A stretch of 64,000 nucleotides of DNA, from positions 42,156,007 to 42,220,006 of the forward strand of contig CM055107.1 in assembly GCA_029204225.1 (NCBI GenBank). The letters run 5' to 3'. Both the position numbers and the translations under genes were made by a program. This stretch comes from Diphasiastrum complanatum. Its lineage: Eukaryota > Streptophyta > Lycopodiopsida > Lycopodiales > Lycopodiaceae. The notes beneath the pieces are model-generated. The model had not been told where the DNA came from, searched no databases, and worked only from the letters and a program-made list of their open reading frames with translations. This document shows positions 51,004-62,725 of the stretch, one piece after another. Positions within the stretch are counted from its first letter, which is position 1. Each line of letters begins with the position of its first letter.

Positions 51004-52615
51004 TTTGGGTGTTTTGCAAGTTTAAAGTCATGGCCTGGCAACTTCCATGTTCTATGTGGATTTTACTAAACCTCTTATTTATTAAGCAAAGGGTGTTTTG
51101 AGACACGCGCCTAAGGGGCATGTCTACTTGCCAAAAAACTCAACGTTTATTGGAGAGAAAAATAGAACAACCATTCATCCATTTCACATCGTAAAGTAAC
51201 GAGCCCCATGTAACAGATGACTTGTCATAAAAAATGTTGATTTGGGATAAGTGAACAAGAGACGTTCAAATTTGCATTTTCTAGGTGAGAGAACAAGATG
51301 TAGCTTATTATAGGATAGAGGAGAGAGAATAAAAGTTATCTATGTGTCAAAATCTAGATGAAGAAAGATGAAAAGATGAGGGATATGAAGGGGGTAAATG
51401 TGACTCATCATCACTATCGGCACCTCATGTGTGTGAGATTACCCTAAGTAGCAGAAGGAAAATATGGTGTCAAACCCTCAATGAGTAAGTGCAGCTAAAT
51501 GTGAGCATGAGTTGGTTGTCACTAGCCAACTACCAGTGTCCAACTCGAAGGTAACATAATGTGTAAGTCTCATGCTCACACTCTCACATGAGAGGTGGAG
51601 GGCCAAGAGTTGAGGTGGGGTTGGACAAATTCCAAGTAATTGCGAGTTTACTGAGTTTTAGATCCCTTTATTTTCTTGTAGCCATGTTCCCCTAGCAACA
51701 ACAATGCATTTGAAATCGCAATATCCAACAGTTTTCAAAAATTCGTTGGAGGCACATGTCGAAATCGTTGCAGTTTGTTGTTGTGTTTGAGTGAAACGAG
51801 ATTGAGGATGGGTTGTGTATGATGTAGCTCTCTAGTTTGGGACAAATCTCTTGCACAACAATGGTTGGGTTGTCTATCAGTGTCCATCCAAGAAACTACA
51901 ATGTTCATGAAGTTGGTATGCAAGTCAGGCTTGTCAATCCAGTGATAGGTCATCATTAGGAGTAGTGAGATATTTGGGATATCTATGGAGGGAATCCAGG
52001 TAAGTTAATTCCTCCCACGTAGTTGATATGTTGGTAAATCATCATTTCAAATAGTGCTTTGATTATTTGCAATAGCAAAAAAACACATTGTTGCATTTGT
52101 TTTTGTTGGTGTTTTTTGTATGGGTGTATATGTTGATTTGTTCTGAATGTTTCTCTCAAATTACTAACTTAAGGGCCACATTAATGGACTGCATCAAATG
52201 CAATCACAACATCAACATGTGAGACCTTAATCTCTCTTCTAGTAAAAGATTGATAAATCCATGAAGGTGGAAAAGAACCCATAACTCTATATGTTTATTA
52301 TTGTGCTTCTATGTTTTGTGCCTTGGCTGGTGATAGATTGTAGTGCCATTATATATGCATGTAGATCATCTAGATACCATTTAATTGGCATGGATAGTTA
52401 CTAGTTCTGGCAATCCAACTTTACAATAAATATATTTTGCGTGGAAAAGTGGATTGCATCAGTGACTCTTTTTTTCATTGCTTCACTAGTAGTCATTGTG
52501 GTTTTTGTTACTGTGAACACCTCGAACCATACATGTAGAGGCATCAAAAAGACTCATCAACATCGAGCTTTTGACAAAGAGAGAGCACTTGATTGGGGTC
52601 AAGAGGACTGTAGAA
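51004..52615. other. Intergenic, nothing recognised
   Basis: No gene, repeat border or RNA gene supported. Confidence 0.4.
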
Positions 52616-52619
52616 CATG

Positions 52620-52900
52620 ATAATAGAGTGGATGAAGATTAAAGACCGATTATTGCTTCAGACTGTACAAAGCTTTATGGAGTTTGCATACCTGATCTTC
52701 TCGACCATTGAGGATGTAGCCTTCTGGATGGATCATGTAGATGTCCTCCTAGATAACTCCATTGAGGAATGTTGTTCGTACATCCATCTGATGTACCTCA
52801 AGATTCGCTACAGCAACATACGAAAGTAGCAGTCGAATAGCGGTGTGCTTCACAACTTGGTTGAAAGTTTCGAAATAGTCGATATTGGAAATTTGTCAGA
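52620..52900 (-). pseudogene. Copia reverse transcriptase fragment
   Basis: Minus-strand translation reads AIRLLLSYVAVANLEVHQMD, VRTTFLNGVI, a stop, EDIYMIHPEGYI and VCKLHKALYSLKQ, the 'LDVxTAFLxGxLxExIYMxQPxG ... LxKxLYGLKQ' core of Copia RT, close to the RT of the element at 53076-59326. Fragment only. Confidence 0.7.
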
Positions 52901-52913
52901 ATCTGTCATGCCA

Positions 52914-53035
52914 CAACTGGTCTCGAGTAGTGTGTCAACGCTAGGGAACAATAGACCAACAACCCGTAAGTTAATTGTGACTATAATGGAATTGGGGCCC
53001 TTGTGTGTATAAGGTCATAATTAATGGTTGTAGGC
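52914..53035 (+). repeat. Small LTR-like repeat, left copy
   Basis: Begins TGTCATGCCACAACTGGTCT and matches 59613-59734 for about 120 bases, then diverges. With the right copy it brackets the nested Copia. Confidence 0.7.
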
Positions 53036-53070
53036 ATAAACTCATGATGGTGTATTTGTATGGGTCTATC

Positions 53071-53075
53071 AGTGA
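53071..53075. other. Copia-2 target-site duplication, left
   Basis: AGTGA, repeated at 59327-59331. Confidence 0.82.
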
Positions 53076-54068
53076 TGTCGAAAAGAGGTATGTGAAAGAT
53101 GGGTCGAATAAGATTTGAATAAGGTCGAATAAGATTCGAATAAAAAGAATTCGAACGACAAGAAAGAAAACTTATCGTGTGCAACGGAATAAACTATCTT
53201 CATCTTTCTTCATATGAAAATGAAACAGAAGTAAATGAGTACAATAAGTTGCGGATCGAAGTCACGTACTCTAAGCTATCTCTGAGCGGCTAAAATGAAA
53301 GTCTCAATTAAGCGCAATGCTGATAAGCGATAAGCGCAATAGCAATTTCTAAACAGCTCTAAGAAGTGAGCTAGAATGCTCATGAGTGTTCAAGCTCGCG
53401 GGCTTGGGAGAGAGAGAGCTAACTATTCAATACTCACTGAACTTCTAAAAACTATATGAATATGACAGCTATATATACTAAGCAATTAGGTCGTCAAATG
53501 TGATTGCCGGTTGGTTGGTGTCCACTAGCATTCATCCAGTTCCTTCTCAGGAATTGATTGCTGATAAGCGATGAAAATTGGTCGTAAACAGTCTGTCTGC
53601 ATAAATGAACTAAAACTGTCACTCTACAGAAATGAACTAAAACTGCCACAGGCGACAGTGTCGCAAAAAAATGACAATGTCGGCTTTTTGTGAAAAATCT
53701 GATAGTGTCCTTAAATCTCATTTAGGGTAGCCCCACTTTGCCATAGTCATTTTCTTAACATTTGAGGTACTTTGAAAAATGCGAAAAATGCGACTCTGCA
53801 TTTTAACTCGCAAATCCTGACAGGTGAAAAATGCAAAAAATGCGACATTGCATTTTTACACGAGGTTCCTGACAGGCGACAAATGTCTGGATTGTAGAGA
53901 GAGAAAATGTGACATTGTTGTCAAACTCCGTGTATTTCTGCAGACCGTGTTAGAACACTTGTAAATATGTAGACTGTGTAAAGACACGGAAAAATCTGTA
54001 AAACTGGATAAACAATGGATGAGGATTAAAACTGATTAGTCGATTAGTAAGAAGGAGAATAATCCAAC
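53076..54068 (-). repeat. Copia-2 3' LTR
   Basis: 993 bases. Lacks the segment found at about 58308-58492 in its partner (TTCTTCAT then directly ATGAAAATGAAAC). Confidence 0.92.
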
Positions 54069-54174
54069 ACTCCCCCTTAATCTGAATCCTTGAATGCCTT
54101 GACCTTCAAACTTAGTTCTACACAAAATCTTCTGTGTGCTTCCAAACTTAATGCTTTGGTAAAAATATCTATTG

Positions 54175-54609
54175 TCATATCTTGCGTTCTAACTGCAATT
54201 TGACCTCTTCGTTGAGAACTTTGCTTTTGACGAAATGATACTTCAGTTCAATGTGCTTACTCCTAGAATGAAATCTAGGGTTGGCTGATAACGCAATGGC
54301 ACTTTGATTATCACAAAATAATGTCGTCAGAGCATATTGATTTAGACCGATATCTGAGAGTAAGTTCCTCAACCAAATTGCTTCCTTTGTAGCTTGAGAG
54401 GCTACGATATACTCTGATTCAGTGGAAGATAGAGCTATTGAAGATTGTTTGCGACTGTTCCAGGAAATTGGACCATTGTTGAGGAAGAATGTAGATCTGG
54501 AAGTGGATTTACGAGTGTCTACATCTCCTATCCAACTTGCATCTATGTAACCACTGAGTAAATTGAGTTTGTCGTTGCCGACTACTCCATAACAAATGCA
54601 ATAGTCCAT
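54175..54609 (-). pseudogene. Copia-2 RNase H
   Basis: 144 open codons: LSGYIDASWIGDVDTRKSTS, ISWNSRKQSSIALSSTESEY, LFCDNQSAIALSANPRFHSR, KHIELKYHFVKSKV. A standard Copia RNase H with the Asp and Glu catalytic contexts. The frame is cut from RT by stops upstream and lacks the usual DxxTKxL end. Confidence 0.85.
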
Positions 54610-54881
54610 AGTAACTCAAAGATATCTCATGACTCTGATAAGAGCCTTCTAATGTGTTGAACCAGGATTAGTTATAAACTGACTGAGAGAGCTGACTGCA
54701 AAAGCTATGTCTGGCCTGGTACAGATCATGGCGTACATAAGAGATCCTATAATAGAATGGTAAGGATACTCATGGATCTGCTGCTTCTAATGAATTGTTT
54801 GGGGACACTGGTCCCTTGATGATTTGAGACTTGGTTCCATTGGTGAGAGAGCTAACTTTCAATTAATCAGATTTTATCTGA

Positions 54882-55514
54882 CTAACATGTTGTAGATGTA
54901 CCTCTGTTGTGTAATGTAGACCAACTTCTGTTTTTGTCTTTGTGGATTTGTATACCAAGGCAGAAATGAGCTTCGTCTAGATCGGTCATGTCGAATTCAA
55001 AAGATAGCATTGTCTTGGCCTCTTTTATCAGATCGGTACTGTTGCTGAAAAGCAATGTATCATCCATGTATAACTGTTGCACTACTTTGAAGTAAACATT
55101 TGAATCTGAAGAGCTAGGTGTGTAGCCGTGATCAATAAGAAAAGTATTGATCCTTTGAAACCATGCTCGAGCAGATTGCCTCAAGCCATAAAGTGTCTTA
55201 TGGAGTTTACACACATGATTGTGTTTACCCTCGATAATATAACCTTCGGGTTGCACCATGTAAATGTCTTCTTCGATAACTCCATTGAGATATGTTGTCT
55301 GTACATCCATTTGATGTATTTCCAAATCTGTTGCGGCAACAAACAATAACAAAAGTCGAATAGAAGGAAGTCGTGCCTTTCTCCTGTTGATGCTTCCATC
55401 TGCATTGTATTTCACTTTGAAAATCCATTTGCAATTAACTACATTTCTACTAGCAGGTAATTCAACAATTGCCCATGTCTGGTTCTTGATAAGAGATATA
55501 TACTCTTTATCCAT
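54882..55514 (-). pseudogene. Copia-2 reverse transcriptase
   Basis: 210 codons: CKWIFKVKYNADGSINRRKA (then a deletion of the VAKGF motif), EIHQMDVQTTYLNGVIEEDI, VCKLHKTLYGLRQSARAWFQ, and YMDDTLLFSN as the catalytic box, with some residues lost just before it. RT is therefore internally shortened and probably non-functional. Confidence 0.85.
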
Positions 55515-55607
55515 AGCTTCTTTCCAGAGATCTGAATCAGGCTGACTGAGTGCCTCTTGGACAAATGTCGGTTCCTAAACAAGGTAGGCTGAAGACTTGT
55601 CGATATA

Positions 55608-57437
55608 CTAGTTAGGTGGTTTGCTTGCTCTTGAAGATCTTCTGGGTAATAGATGAGGTTGATCATTTCCATCATACTGTAGTTGCTGAACTGCAACATC
55701 ATCATCTTCTGATTCGCCATTGATTTGTTGTTCATCAAAAGTAGAAGAGCTTGGACCTTCAATGGGAATAGTCGACCGAGGAACTGAAAAGTTTAATATG
55801 TCAGGAGAATCTAACAGGTCGGCTACATGGGGACTGCCCTTTCCTTTGAGGTCTTGAAACTGATCTTCGATGAAGATGACATCACGGCTAGTGAATATCT
55901 TCAACTCGATGGGATCGAACAACTTGTAGGCTTGATCTGAAGTAGTGTAGCTGATGAAAATACATTTGATACTCTGTAAGTCGAGCTTCTTCCTGAGATC
56001 ATGAGGTATCTGCCCAAAAGTAGTACATCCAAAAATTTGTAGGTTTGATAAAGAAGATTTGGTATTTGTCCAAACTTCAAATGGTGTTTTGTCCGAGAGA
56101 CCTTTAGTAGGACATATATTCTGAATATAGGTTGATGTTGAAACAGCTTCAGCCCAGAAGGACTTCAGAATTGTCCCATGTGATAACATGCACTTTGTCG
56201 ATTCGACTAAGGTTCTATTCTTTCTCTCAACAAGACCATTTGACTGAGGTGGATAGGAGGTAATGTATTGTTGCTCAATGTCGTTGTTAAGGCAATACTC
56301 CTTGAATTCGGTGGAGATGTATTCTCCTCCGTTATCTAACCTCAGTGCTTTGATTCGTTTGCCAGTTTGATTCTCAGCATGCTCTTTGAATTGTCTAAAT
56401 TTGATGAAAGCCTCTGATAAATAAACAGTTGTTCTTCTGGAGAATTCGTCAATAAAAGTAATGAAATACTTTGCATCTAGCAATGAAGGAGTTTGCATAG
56501 GTCCACATATATCTATATGAACAACATCTAACAGACCTTTTGTTGCATGTCTATAATTTGATCTAAAAGGAATCCTAGTCTGCTTTCCAAAGATGCAGCT
56601 ATGACAGACAGGGAGATCGGCCTTACCAGAAGTATAGTCGAGATCAAGAACCATGGATTGTCTAGACATGTTCAAAACATATGCATAATTCAAGTGTCCT
56701 AAGCGATGATGCCATAGTAATACTTTATTAACTAGGACAAAGGTTTTCAAGGCTTGACTTGACCCAGAACAACAATGTGCCAATCTATATAAGTAACCGT
56801 GTCTCTTGCCGAGTGCAAGGGTCTTATTACTCCTATCAATAATTTTGCATTGATCAAATTTGAATTCTACCTTATGACCTAAATCTGTAATTCTACTTAC
56901 TAATAACAGATTTGTAGAGAGTTTAGGAACATATAAGGCCTTTGATAATAGTTTGAATTGATCATGCTGGAATCGCAATCTTACAGTACCTTCACCTTTA
57001 ATAGTTCGAGTACTATTGTCACCGAAATGAACAAATTTATTCGTGCTATAAGACGTGTAGGAGTTGAAAATCTTACGTTGATTGGTCATGTGTTGTGTTG
57101 CTCCAGAATCAAGAAACCATGAATCATCCAAAAATGTGCTTTGGTCTTTGACCATGAATGCACCTTTGTCCACTTTGACCTGGGGAGATGATGAAACTAT
57201 GTTTGCTTGTCGATCAGGTTGTTTGGCTGCATTCTTTGCTTGGAGAATTTGACAATCCTTGATCTCATTGATTGCGCTTGCAATACCTGCAAAACATCTT
57301 CTTCTTCGATTGTGGATTTGATGATTGTACTTGACTTTGAGTCGGCTTCTAATCGTTGTAGCCTTCTTGAAGCTTTTTTGCTTATGTCGCTTAGAGCCTT
57401 TGTTCACATATAGAGCCTGAGAGGAGGAAGTAGACAA
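55608..57437 (-). pseudogene. Copia-2 protease-integrase region
   Basis: 609 open codons. An aspartic protease motif WFLDSGATQHMT, GAG-pre-integrase LLWHHRLGHLNYA with the HHCC zinc site (CHSCIFGKQ), integrase core with HIDICGPM, RLDNGGEYIS and NGLVERKNRTL (DDE triad present), ending in a Ser/Asp-rich stretch. The frame is well kept, but gag upstream and RT downstream are broken. Confidence 0.88.
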
Positions 57438-57439
57438 AG

Positions 57440-58000
57440 TGTCTTGACTTCTTCGATTGTCTAGTAAGAGTTAAATCTGAGTGTGTCGATATGATCATCA
57501 TCCAGTTCTCATATGTAGACGGCAAGCTTGAAAGCAATGTCATAATTGTGTCTTGATCGTCTATGACTGATCTGACAACGGCCATCTGTTGCAGGAGATT
57601 CTTAAACTGGTTAATGTGACTCTAAAGAGAATCATCATTAGACATCTTGAATGTGAAGAATTTCCTTCGTAGATGTAACTTAGTAGTCACATCCCTCACG
57701 TCATATAGTGAGTTCATGATGTCCCAAACGTCTTTTGACGTTTTAGCTTCAACTATGTGTCCAATCTGTGTATCTGATATATTGAGGATAATAAGCGCAA
57801 AAGCTTTATCATCCTTCGATTTCCACTTTGAGTCTTTTGTGTCATCTTCAGGTTTTGCTTCTGTACCTGTAACAAGACCCCATAACTCATTGGTGATTTG
57901 CAAGGTCTTCATCTTAAATTTTCACAAATGATAATTGGATCCATTCAGCTTGTCTACAATAAGACCAGCTTTACTTTGAGAATCCATCTGGAACTTAGTT
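57440..58000 (-). pseudogene. Copia-2 gag with nonsense codons
   Basis: Gag starts MDSQSKAGLIVDKLNGSNYH near 57987. The same frame is then interrupted by TGA (at 57925-57927, where relatives have Trp), continues through ITNELWGLVTGTEAKPED and SKDVWDIMNSLYDVRDVTTK, and is cut again by TAG after NDDSL (57619-57621, where Gln is expected). It resumes as VIDDQDTIMTLLSSLPSTYE. A zinc knuckle is not evident. Confidence 0.8.
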
Positions 58001-58185
58001 AGTGTGTCGATTGTATTGATGACGCTAAGATGTAGTAATGCCAACAACATGAAATCAACCTTCTGATACTGAAACAATGAAAGGAATTGAAGAATACGAT
58101 ATGAATTTGATATCGCGAAAGATATCAAGTATTAGAGCTTTCGCTCTGATATCGAAATAGTATTAGGCCCTGAAGAAGAATCAAC

Positions 58186-58197
58186 GCTCTGATACCA
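58186..58197 (-). other. Copia-2 primer binding site
   Basis: TGGTATCAGAGC on the minus strand, adjoining the 5' LTR. A second, weaker copy (GCTCTGATATC on the plus strand) lies about 44 bases inward near 58143. Confidence 0.85.
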
Positions 58198-59326
58198 TGT
58201 CAGAAAGAGGTATGTGAAAGATAGGTTGAAAAAGATTCAAATAAAAAAAAAACGAATGACAAGAAAAAAAACTTATCGTGCGCAGTGGAATCAACTATCT
58301 TCCTCTTTCTTCATGCATGACTACGCGTATCAATTCCGAACAAAAATAATAGTGATAGAAATCATGTTCGATCTTATACGTAGCCAAACAATAATGCATT
58401 GAATTATCAGACAGATAATTAGTCGTGAAGAACTACAAAAATGCATACATTCTGAGACGAACCTGAATGCAATAAAAGATAGTATTGATTCAGAATGAAA
58501 ATGAAACAGAAGTAAATGAGTACAATAAGTTGCAGATCAAAGCCACGTACTCTAAGCTATCTCCGAGCGGCTAAAATGAAAGTCTGAATTAAGCGCAATG
58601 TTGATAAGCAGTAAGCGCAATAGCAATCTCTAAACAACTCTAAGAAGTGAGCTAGAATGCTCAGGAGTGTTCAAGCTTGCATGCTTGGGAGAGAGAGAGC
58701 TAACTATTCAATACTCGTTGAACTTCTAAAAACTGTATGATTATGAACAGCTATATATACTAAGCAATTAGGTCGTCAAATGCGATTGCCAGTTGGGTGG
58801 TGTCCGCTGGCATTCATCCAGTTCCTTCTCAGAAATTGATTGCTGATAAGCGGTGAAAATTGGCCGTAAACAAACTATCTGCATAAATGAACTAAAACTG
58901 TCACTCTGCAAAAATGAACTAAAACTGCCACAGGCGACAGTGTCGGTTTTTTTGCGAAATACCAGACAATGTCCTTAAATCTCATTTAGGGTAGCCCCAC
59001 ACTTTGCCAAAGTCATTTCCTTAACATTTGAGGCACTTTGAAAAATGCAAAAAAGGCGACTCTGCATTTTTACTCACAAATCCTGACAAGCGAAAAATGC
59101 GACACTACATTTTTATACGAGATTCATGACATGCGACAAATGTCTGGATTGTAGAGAGAGAAAATGTGACATTGTTGTCAAACTTTGTGTATTTCTATAG
59201 ACTGTGTAAAAACACTTGTAAATCTGCAGACTGTGTAAAGACATGGGAAAATCCCCAGAACTGGATAAACAATGGATGAGGATTAAAACCGATTAGTCGA
59301 TTAGTAAGAAGGAGAATAATCCAACA
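58198..59326 (-). repeat. Copia-2 5' LTR
   Basis: 1,129 bases. Shares the 'GTGTATTTCTRYAGACYGTG' signature with the LTR debris at 5.4-8.2 kb and 60-62 kb. Confidence 0.92.
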
Positions 59327-59331
59327 AGTGA
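59327..59331. other. Copia-2 target-site duplication, right
   Basis: AGTGA, matching 53071-53075. Confidence 0.82.
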
Positions 59332-59612
59332 TCATTGGGGAACTGGATGACGTAGCCCAGATAGGCTGTAGAGTGTCTAGTGAGGTGTCACAGTACACTA
59401 CTAGTGGTGCACGGGCCTTGGAGGATATAAGTATACCTATTGGGCTCTCACTAGTGTATCTTTGATTGTGAGACTGGTAGTCGTATGCTGCTGGTGTGAT
59501 GCCTCCTTCCTCTTTGAGATTGATCCATACCTTTGGGAACAAGAAGGAAGCTTAAGGAGGAACTTCACCACTTTTAAGTTTCAAGGACAGAACTTGAATA
59601 AGGGGGGAAGAA

Positions 59613-59797
59613 TGTCACGCCCACGGCTGGTCTCGGGTAGCGTTTCAACGCTAGGGATCAGTAGACCGACAACCCGTAAGTTAATTGTGACTATAAGGGA
59701 ATTGGGGGCCTTGTGTGTATAAGGTCATAATTAATGGTTGTAGGCCTACTGATCCTTAGCATTGACATGCTATCCGAGACCAGTCGTGGGCATGACA
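59613..59797 (+). repeat. Small LTR-like repeat with long inverted arms
   Basis: 185 bases, TGTCACGCCCACGGCTGGTC ... GGGCATGACA. The first and last roughly 52 bases are inverted repeats of each other. A polypurine-like AAGGGGGGAAGA lies directly before it (59601-59612), as before a 3' LTR. With 52914-53035 it may form a TRIM-like non-autonomous LTR element. Confidence 0.55.
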
Positions 59798-59839
59798 TTT
59801 GTTATTGGCATGCTTAGATTAGGGTCCTGGGTTTAGAAC

Positions 59840-60090
59840 TTTATAGAATCCCCTTGCCACGAGTCGAGCTTTCTTTGTATTGATACTGCCATCTGCATTA
59901 TATTTGATCTTGAAGATCCACTTGTGCTCACAAAGCTAACTACGAACTGTAATATCTATGAGCTTATACTGAAAATCAGTCTGGAAGGAAAGAATCAATG
60001 CTTGAAAGCATTTATTAAGTCTGTCTTTGATAAGCTTGCGTCTCAACGGGCGCTCGAGCGTATGTAGAATCAGCTTATTTTGTCTGGTTC
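59840..60090 (-). pseudogene. Copia reverse transcriptase N-terminal fragment
   Basis: The minus strand gives CEHKWIFKIKYNADGSI then KKARL, the start of Copia RT, close to that of Copia-2. Fragment only. Confidence 0.6.
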
Positions 60091-60441
60091 TTCATGACAT
60101 ATTTAATTGATTACAATGATCAACTATATACAATTTAAATTTGTGCAGATGTATGTACAAGAAGATGGCATGGAGCCATTTGCACCCTCTAAAATAGATC
60201 GTGGCTACTGTTATCATTGTCCAAGTAGTTGCACAGTACATGAAGTGGCCATGAGAAGGCTTCGACTCGGGTGTGTCGCTACCGATAGTCAATGGAGTCA
60301 TGATGGTCCCTAATAAGTCAGTTGAGTCGATAAGTCAAACTCTTTGATAAGTCGGCCAACTTCGACAAGTCGGATTGCCATTCTCTTGTCTGTCTTCGAT
60401 AATAGGGTATTTATGCAGACTGTGCAACAATGCGTGTAAAA

Positions 60442-60885
60442 CTACAGCAATATGAATGGAACTAGATTAACATGGAATTTAGGAGAGTAGAGGAATAAAT
60501 CCAACACTCCCTCTGAATCTGGATCCGTGAATCCCTTGATCTGTAGACTAAGTAATGCACAAAATTTGTTGTGTGCATCAATGCTCAAAGCCTTGGTAAA
60601 CACATATGCAATCATGTTTTGCATTCGACAGTACGCTAAGCTTACCTCTCTATTGAGAATCTTGCTCCTTACACAGTGATATCGAATCCCAATGTTCTTA
60701 CTCCTAGAGTGAAATATGTAGGAGTACTGATTTAGATCAATATCTAACAGTAAATCTCTCAACCAAATTGTCTCTTTAATAGCTTGAGAAGCAGCAATGT
60801 ATTCTGCTTATGTGGATGAGAGAGCGATAGAAGTTTGCTTACGACTATTCTAGGAGATAGGACCGCCCTTGAAGAATAGATCAGA
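60442..60885 (-). pseudogene. Copia RNase H remnant
   Basis: NSRKQTSIALSST, a stop, AEYIAASQAIKETIWLRDLL, then a deletion, FHSRSKNIGIRYHCVRSKIL and AYVFTKALS. Clear RNase H order with missing DNQSA segment. Confidence 0.7.
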
Positions 60886-60894
60886 CTATGACTG

Positions 60895-61360
60895 ACTGAG
60901 TGATTCGATAGGAATGTCATGATTGCATATTGATTGTCAATAGTTTATCCGACAACTGCCATTTGTTGTGAGAGATTCTTGAACTGGTTTATGTGATTCT
61001 GCAACAAATCACCATTAGACATCTTGAGTGAGAAGAATTTCCTTATGAGATGCAACTTAGAAGTCACGTCCCTCACATTATATAGCATGTTTAGGATGTC
61101 CCATATTTATTTAGAAGTTTGAGCTTTAGATACATGGCCAATCTATGTATATGATATATTGATAATGATTAGGGCAAAAACTTTGCCATCCTTCAGTTTC
61201 CATTTTGAGTCAACTGTGTCACCTTCAAGTTTTAATTTGATATCCGTGCAACATCTCACAACTCATTAGCAAATTGACCTTCATCTTAAATTTCCACAAA
61301 TGATAATTGGATTCATTTAGCATGTCTACTATGAGACTAGCTTTACTTTGTGAATCCATC
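60895..61360 (-). pseudogene. Copia gag remnant
   Basis: Nucleotide-level match by eye to Copia-2 gag (57530-57970), with shared words such as GACATCTTGARTGWGAAGAA and GTCACRTCCCTCACRT. Several stops. Confidence 0.7.
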
Positions 61361-62240
61361 TAGAAGTTAGTTTGTCAATAAATAGGATGATATACATCGA
61401 TGACTTAAGATTGAAAAATAGTATGTGATAATATTAGGACACTAATATTATGCAATGCATTGATAGATGCTACTATCGGGCTCTGCGAAATAATGTTTTT
61501 TTTCAATGTATGACTATGCCTATTAAATTCAAACAATACTATTACGACAATTGCCATATTTGATTCTACTTGATTCTAACTTTGAAATCATTAGAATCTA
61601 TGAGATTGATTTTGTAGACAAACATAAACTGATATATATTGTTGTATGAAAGTGTTCGATAGTTCAAAAAAAACTATAAGAGGACATAATCATATGACAA
61701 TAGATTAGAGAAGCATACATTCATTTTGACATCATATTGAACACAATGCGTACTCGAAACTTAGTCTGAATCACTAATCATATCCATTAGATTACACTCC
61801 GCCAATTAGCAAGCTTCAGCAATACTCTATGATCAATTGAATAATTGACTTGATCCAAGACAATAGCTTGAGAAAATGATCAACTATTTATACTAGTTAG
61901 GAATGTCGCATGGGCTTATCCAAATGATGATTCAAGACAACTATTTGGTTGTTGATCGCAATTAACACTTATCCAGCTAGGTTACACAATAATTACTTGC
62001 TAACAATGGTTAGATCAAGTCCTTAGTTTTATAACAAGTGGTAACATGATATGTTAACCTTCGACAAATATCTGTTGACCCTTTCATAGTCACTCGATAA
62101 TTGTGGTTGTCGATGTCGACCCACTTGTGCAATTCCCGTGTATTTTTGTAGACTACGCGATCATGCGGGTAAAAATTGAAAAACTGGATAGATGAATGGA
62201 TATAGATTAATAATCAGACTATAAGGATAATAATCCAACA

Positions 62241-62725
62241 GGGATTGTCGAGTATTCGACAGATTGTCAATTGTGATAGTCGATAGTAGCAGCGATAGTT
62301 AATGTAATAACAAAATCAATTCGTTAAAGTCACAAATACAACTATACTATCATGCACAAGTGTGGTAAATTAACGACGAAATGATCAGTTGCCAGTATTT
62401 AGATTATGATAAGCATGAATAACAGAAACAATATAACAAGATATAAGTGTGTGTCAGAAGTAGTTTGTATTGTTGAGTGCTGAATTACAGTAGCTAAATG
62501 CATTCACTATCTACTTTGATTGCACTATGATAATAGCACATCCTATTCTGCTATACACTCATACACAGACATAATCGCGATAGCTTATTAACAATCAGTC
62601 TATGCCTATGGCGGATAAGACGAAACTCCTAACTCGAACTGAGAATAGACTAAGTTCATTTTGATGCAAAGTCTTATCATAACTCTTCTATCAAGCCTTC
62701 CAAACACCTACGGACATTGGGTAAT
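62241..62725. other. LTR-like spacer, no gene
   Basis: Starts with short GATTGTCGAGT/ATAGTCGATAGT repeats like those at 7.9-8.0 kb, so it is probably more LTR debris. Confidence 0.35.

Larger units (their letters stand above)
53076..59326 (-). mobile_element. Full-length but mutated Copia, minus strand
   Basis: 6,251 bp. LTRs 53076-54068 (993 bp) and 58198-59326 (1,129 bp) start TGTC(G/A)(A/G)AAAGAGGTATG and end GAATAATCCAACA. On the element strand the primer site TGGTATCAGAGC lies beside the right LTR (58186-58197) and the purine tract AAGGGGGAG beside the left LTR (54069-54077). A 5-bp duplication AGTGA confirms both borders. The LTRs differ by substitutions and by about 140-170 bases missing from the left one, and the coding region has several stops and shifts, so this is an older, inactive insertion. 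Confidence 0.93.
60100..62240 (-). mobile_element. Internally deleted Copia, related to Copia-2
   Basis: The left LTR ends at 60506 (AATAAATCCAACA) followed by a purine tract on the minus strand (GGATTCAGAGGGAG). RNase H remains occupy about 60507-60885, then the sequence jumps to gag (about 60895-61360), so protease, integrase and RT are deleted. The right LTR runs from about 61494 to AATCCAACA at 62240. The left border and target duplication are not resolved. Confidence 0.7.
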
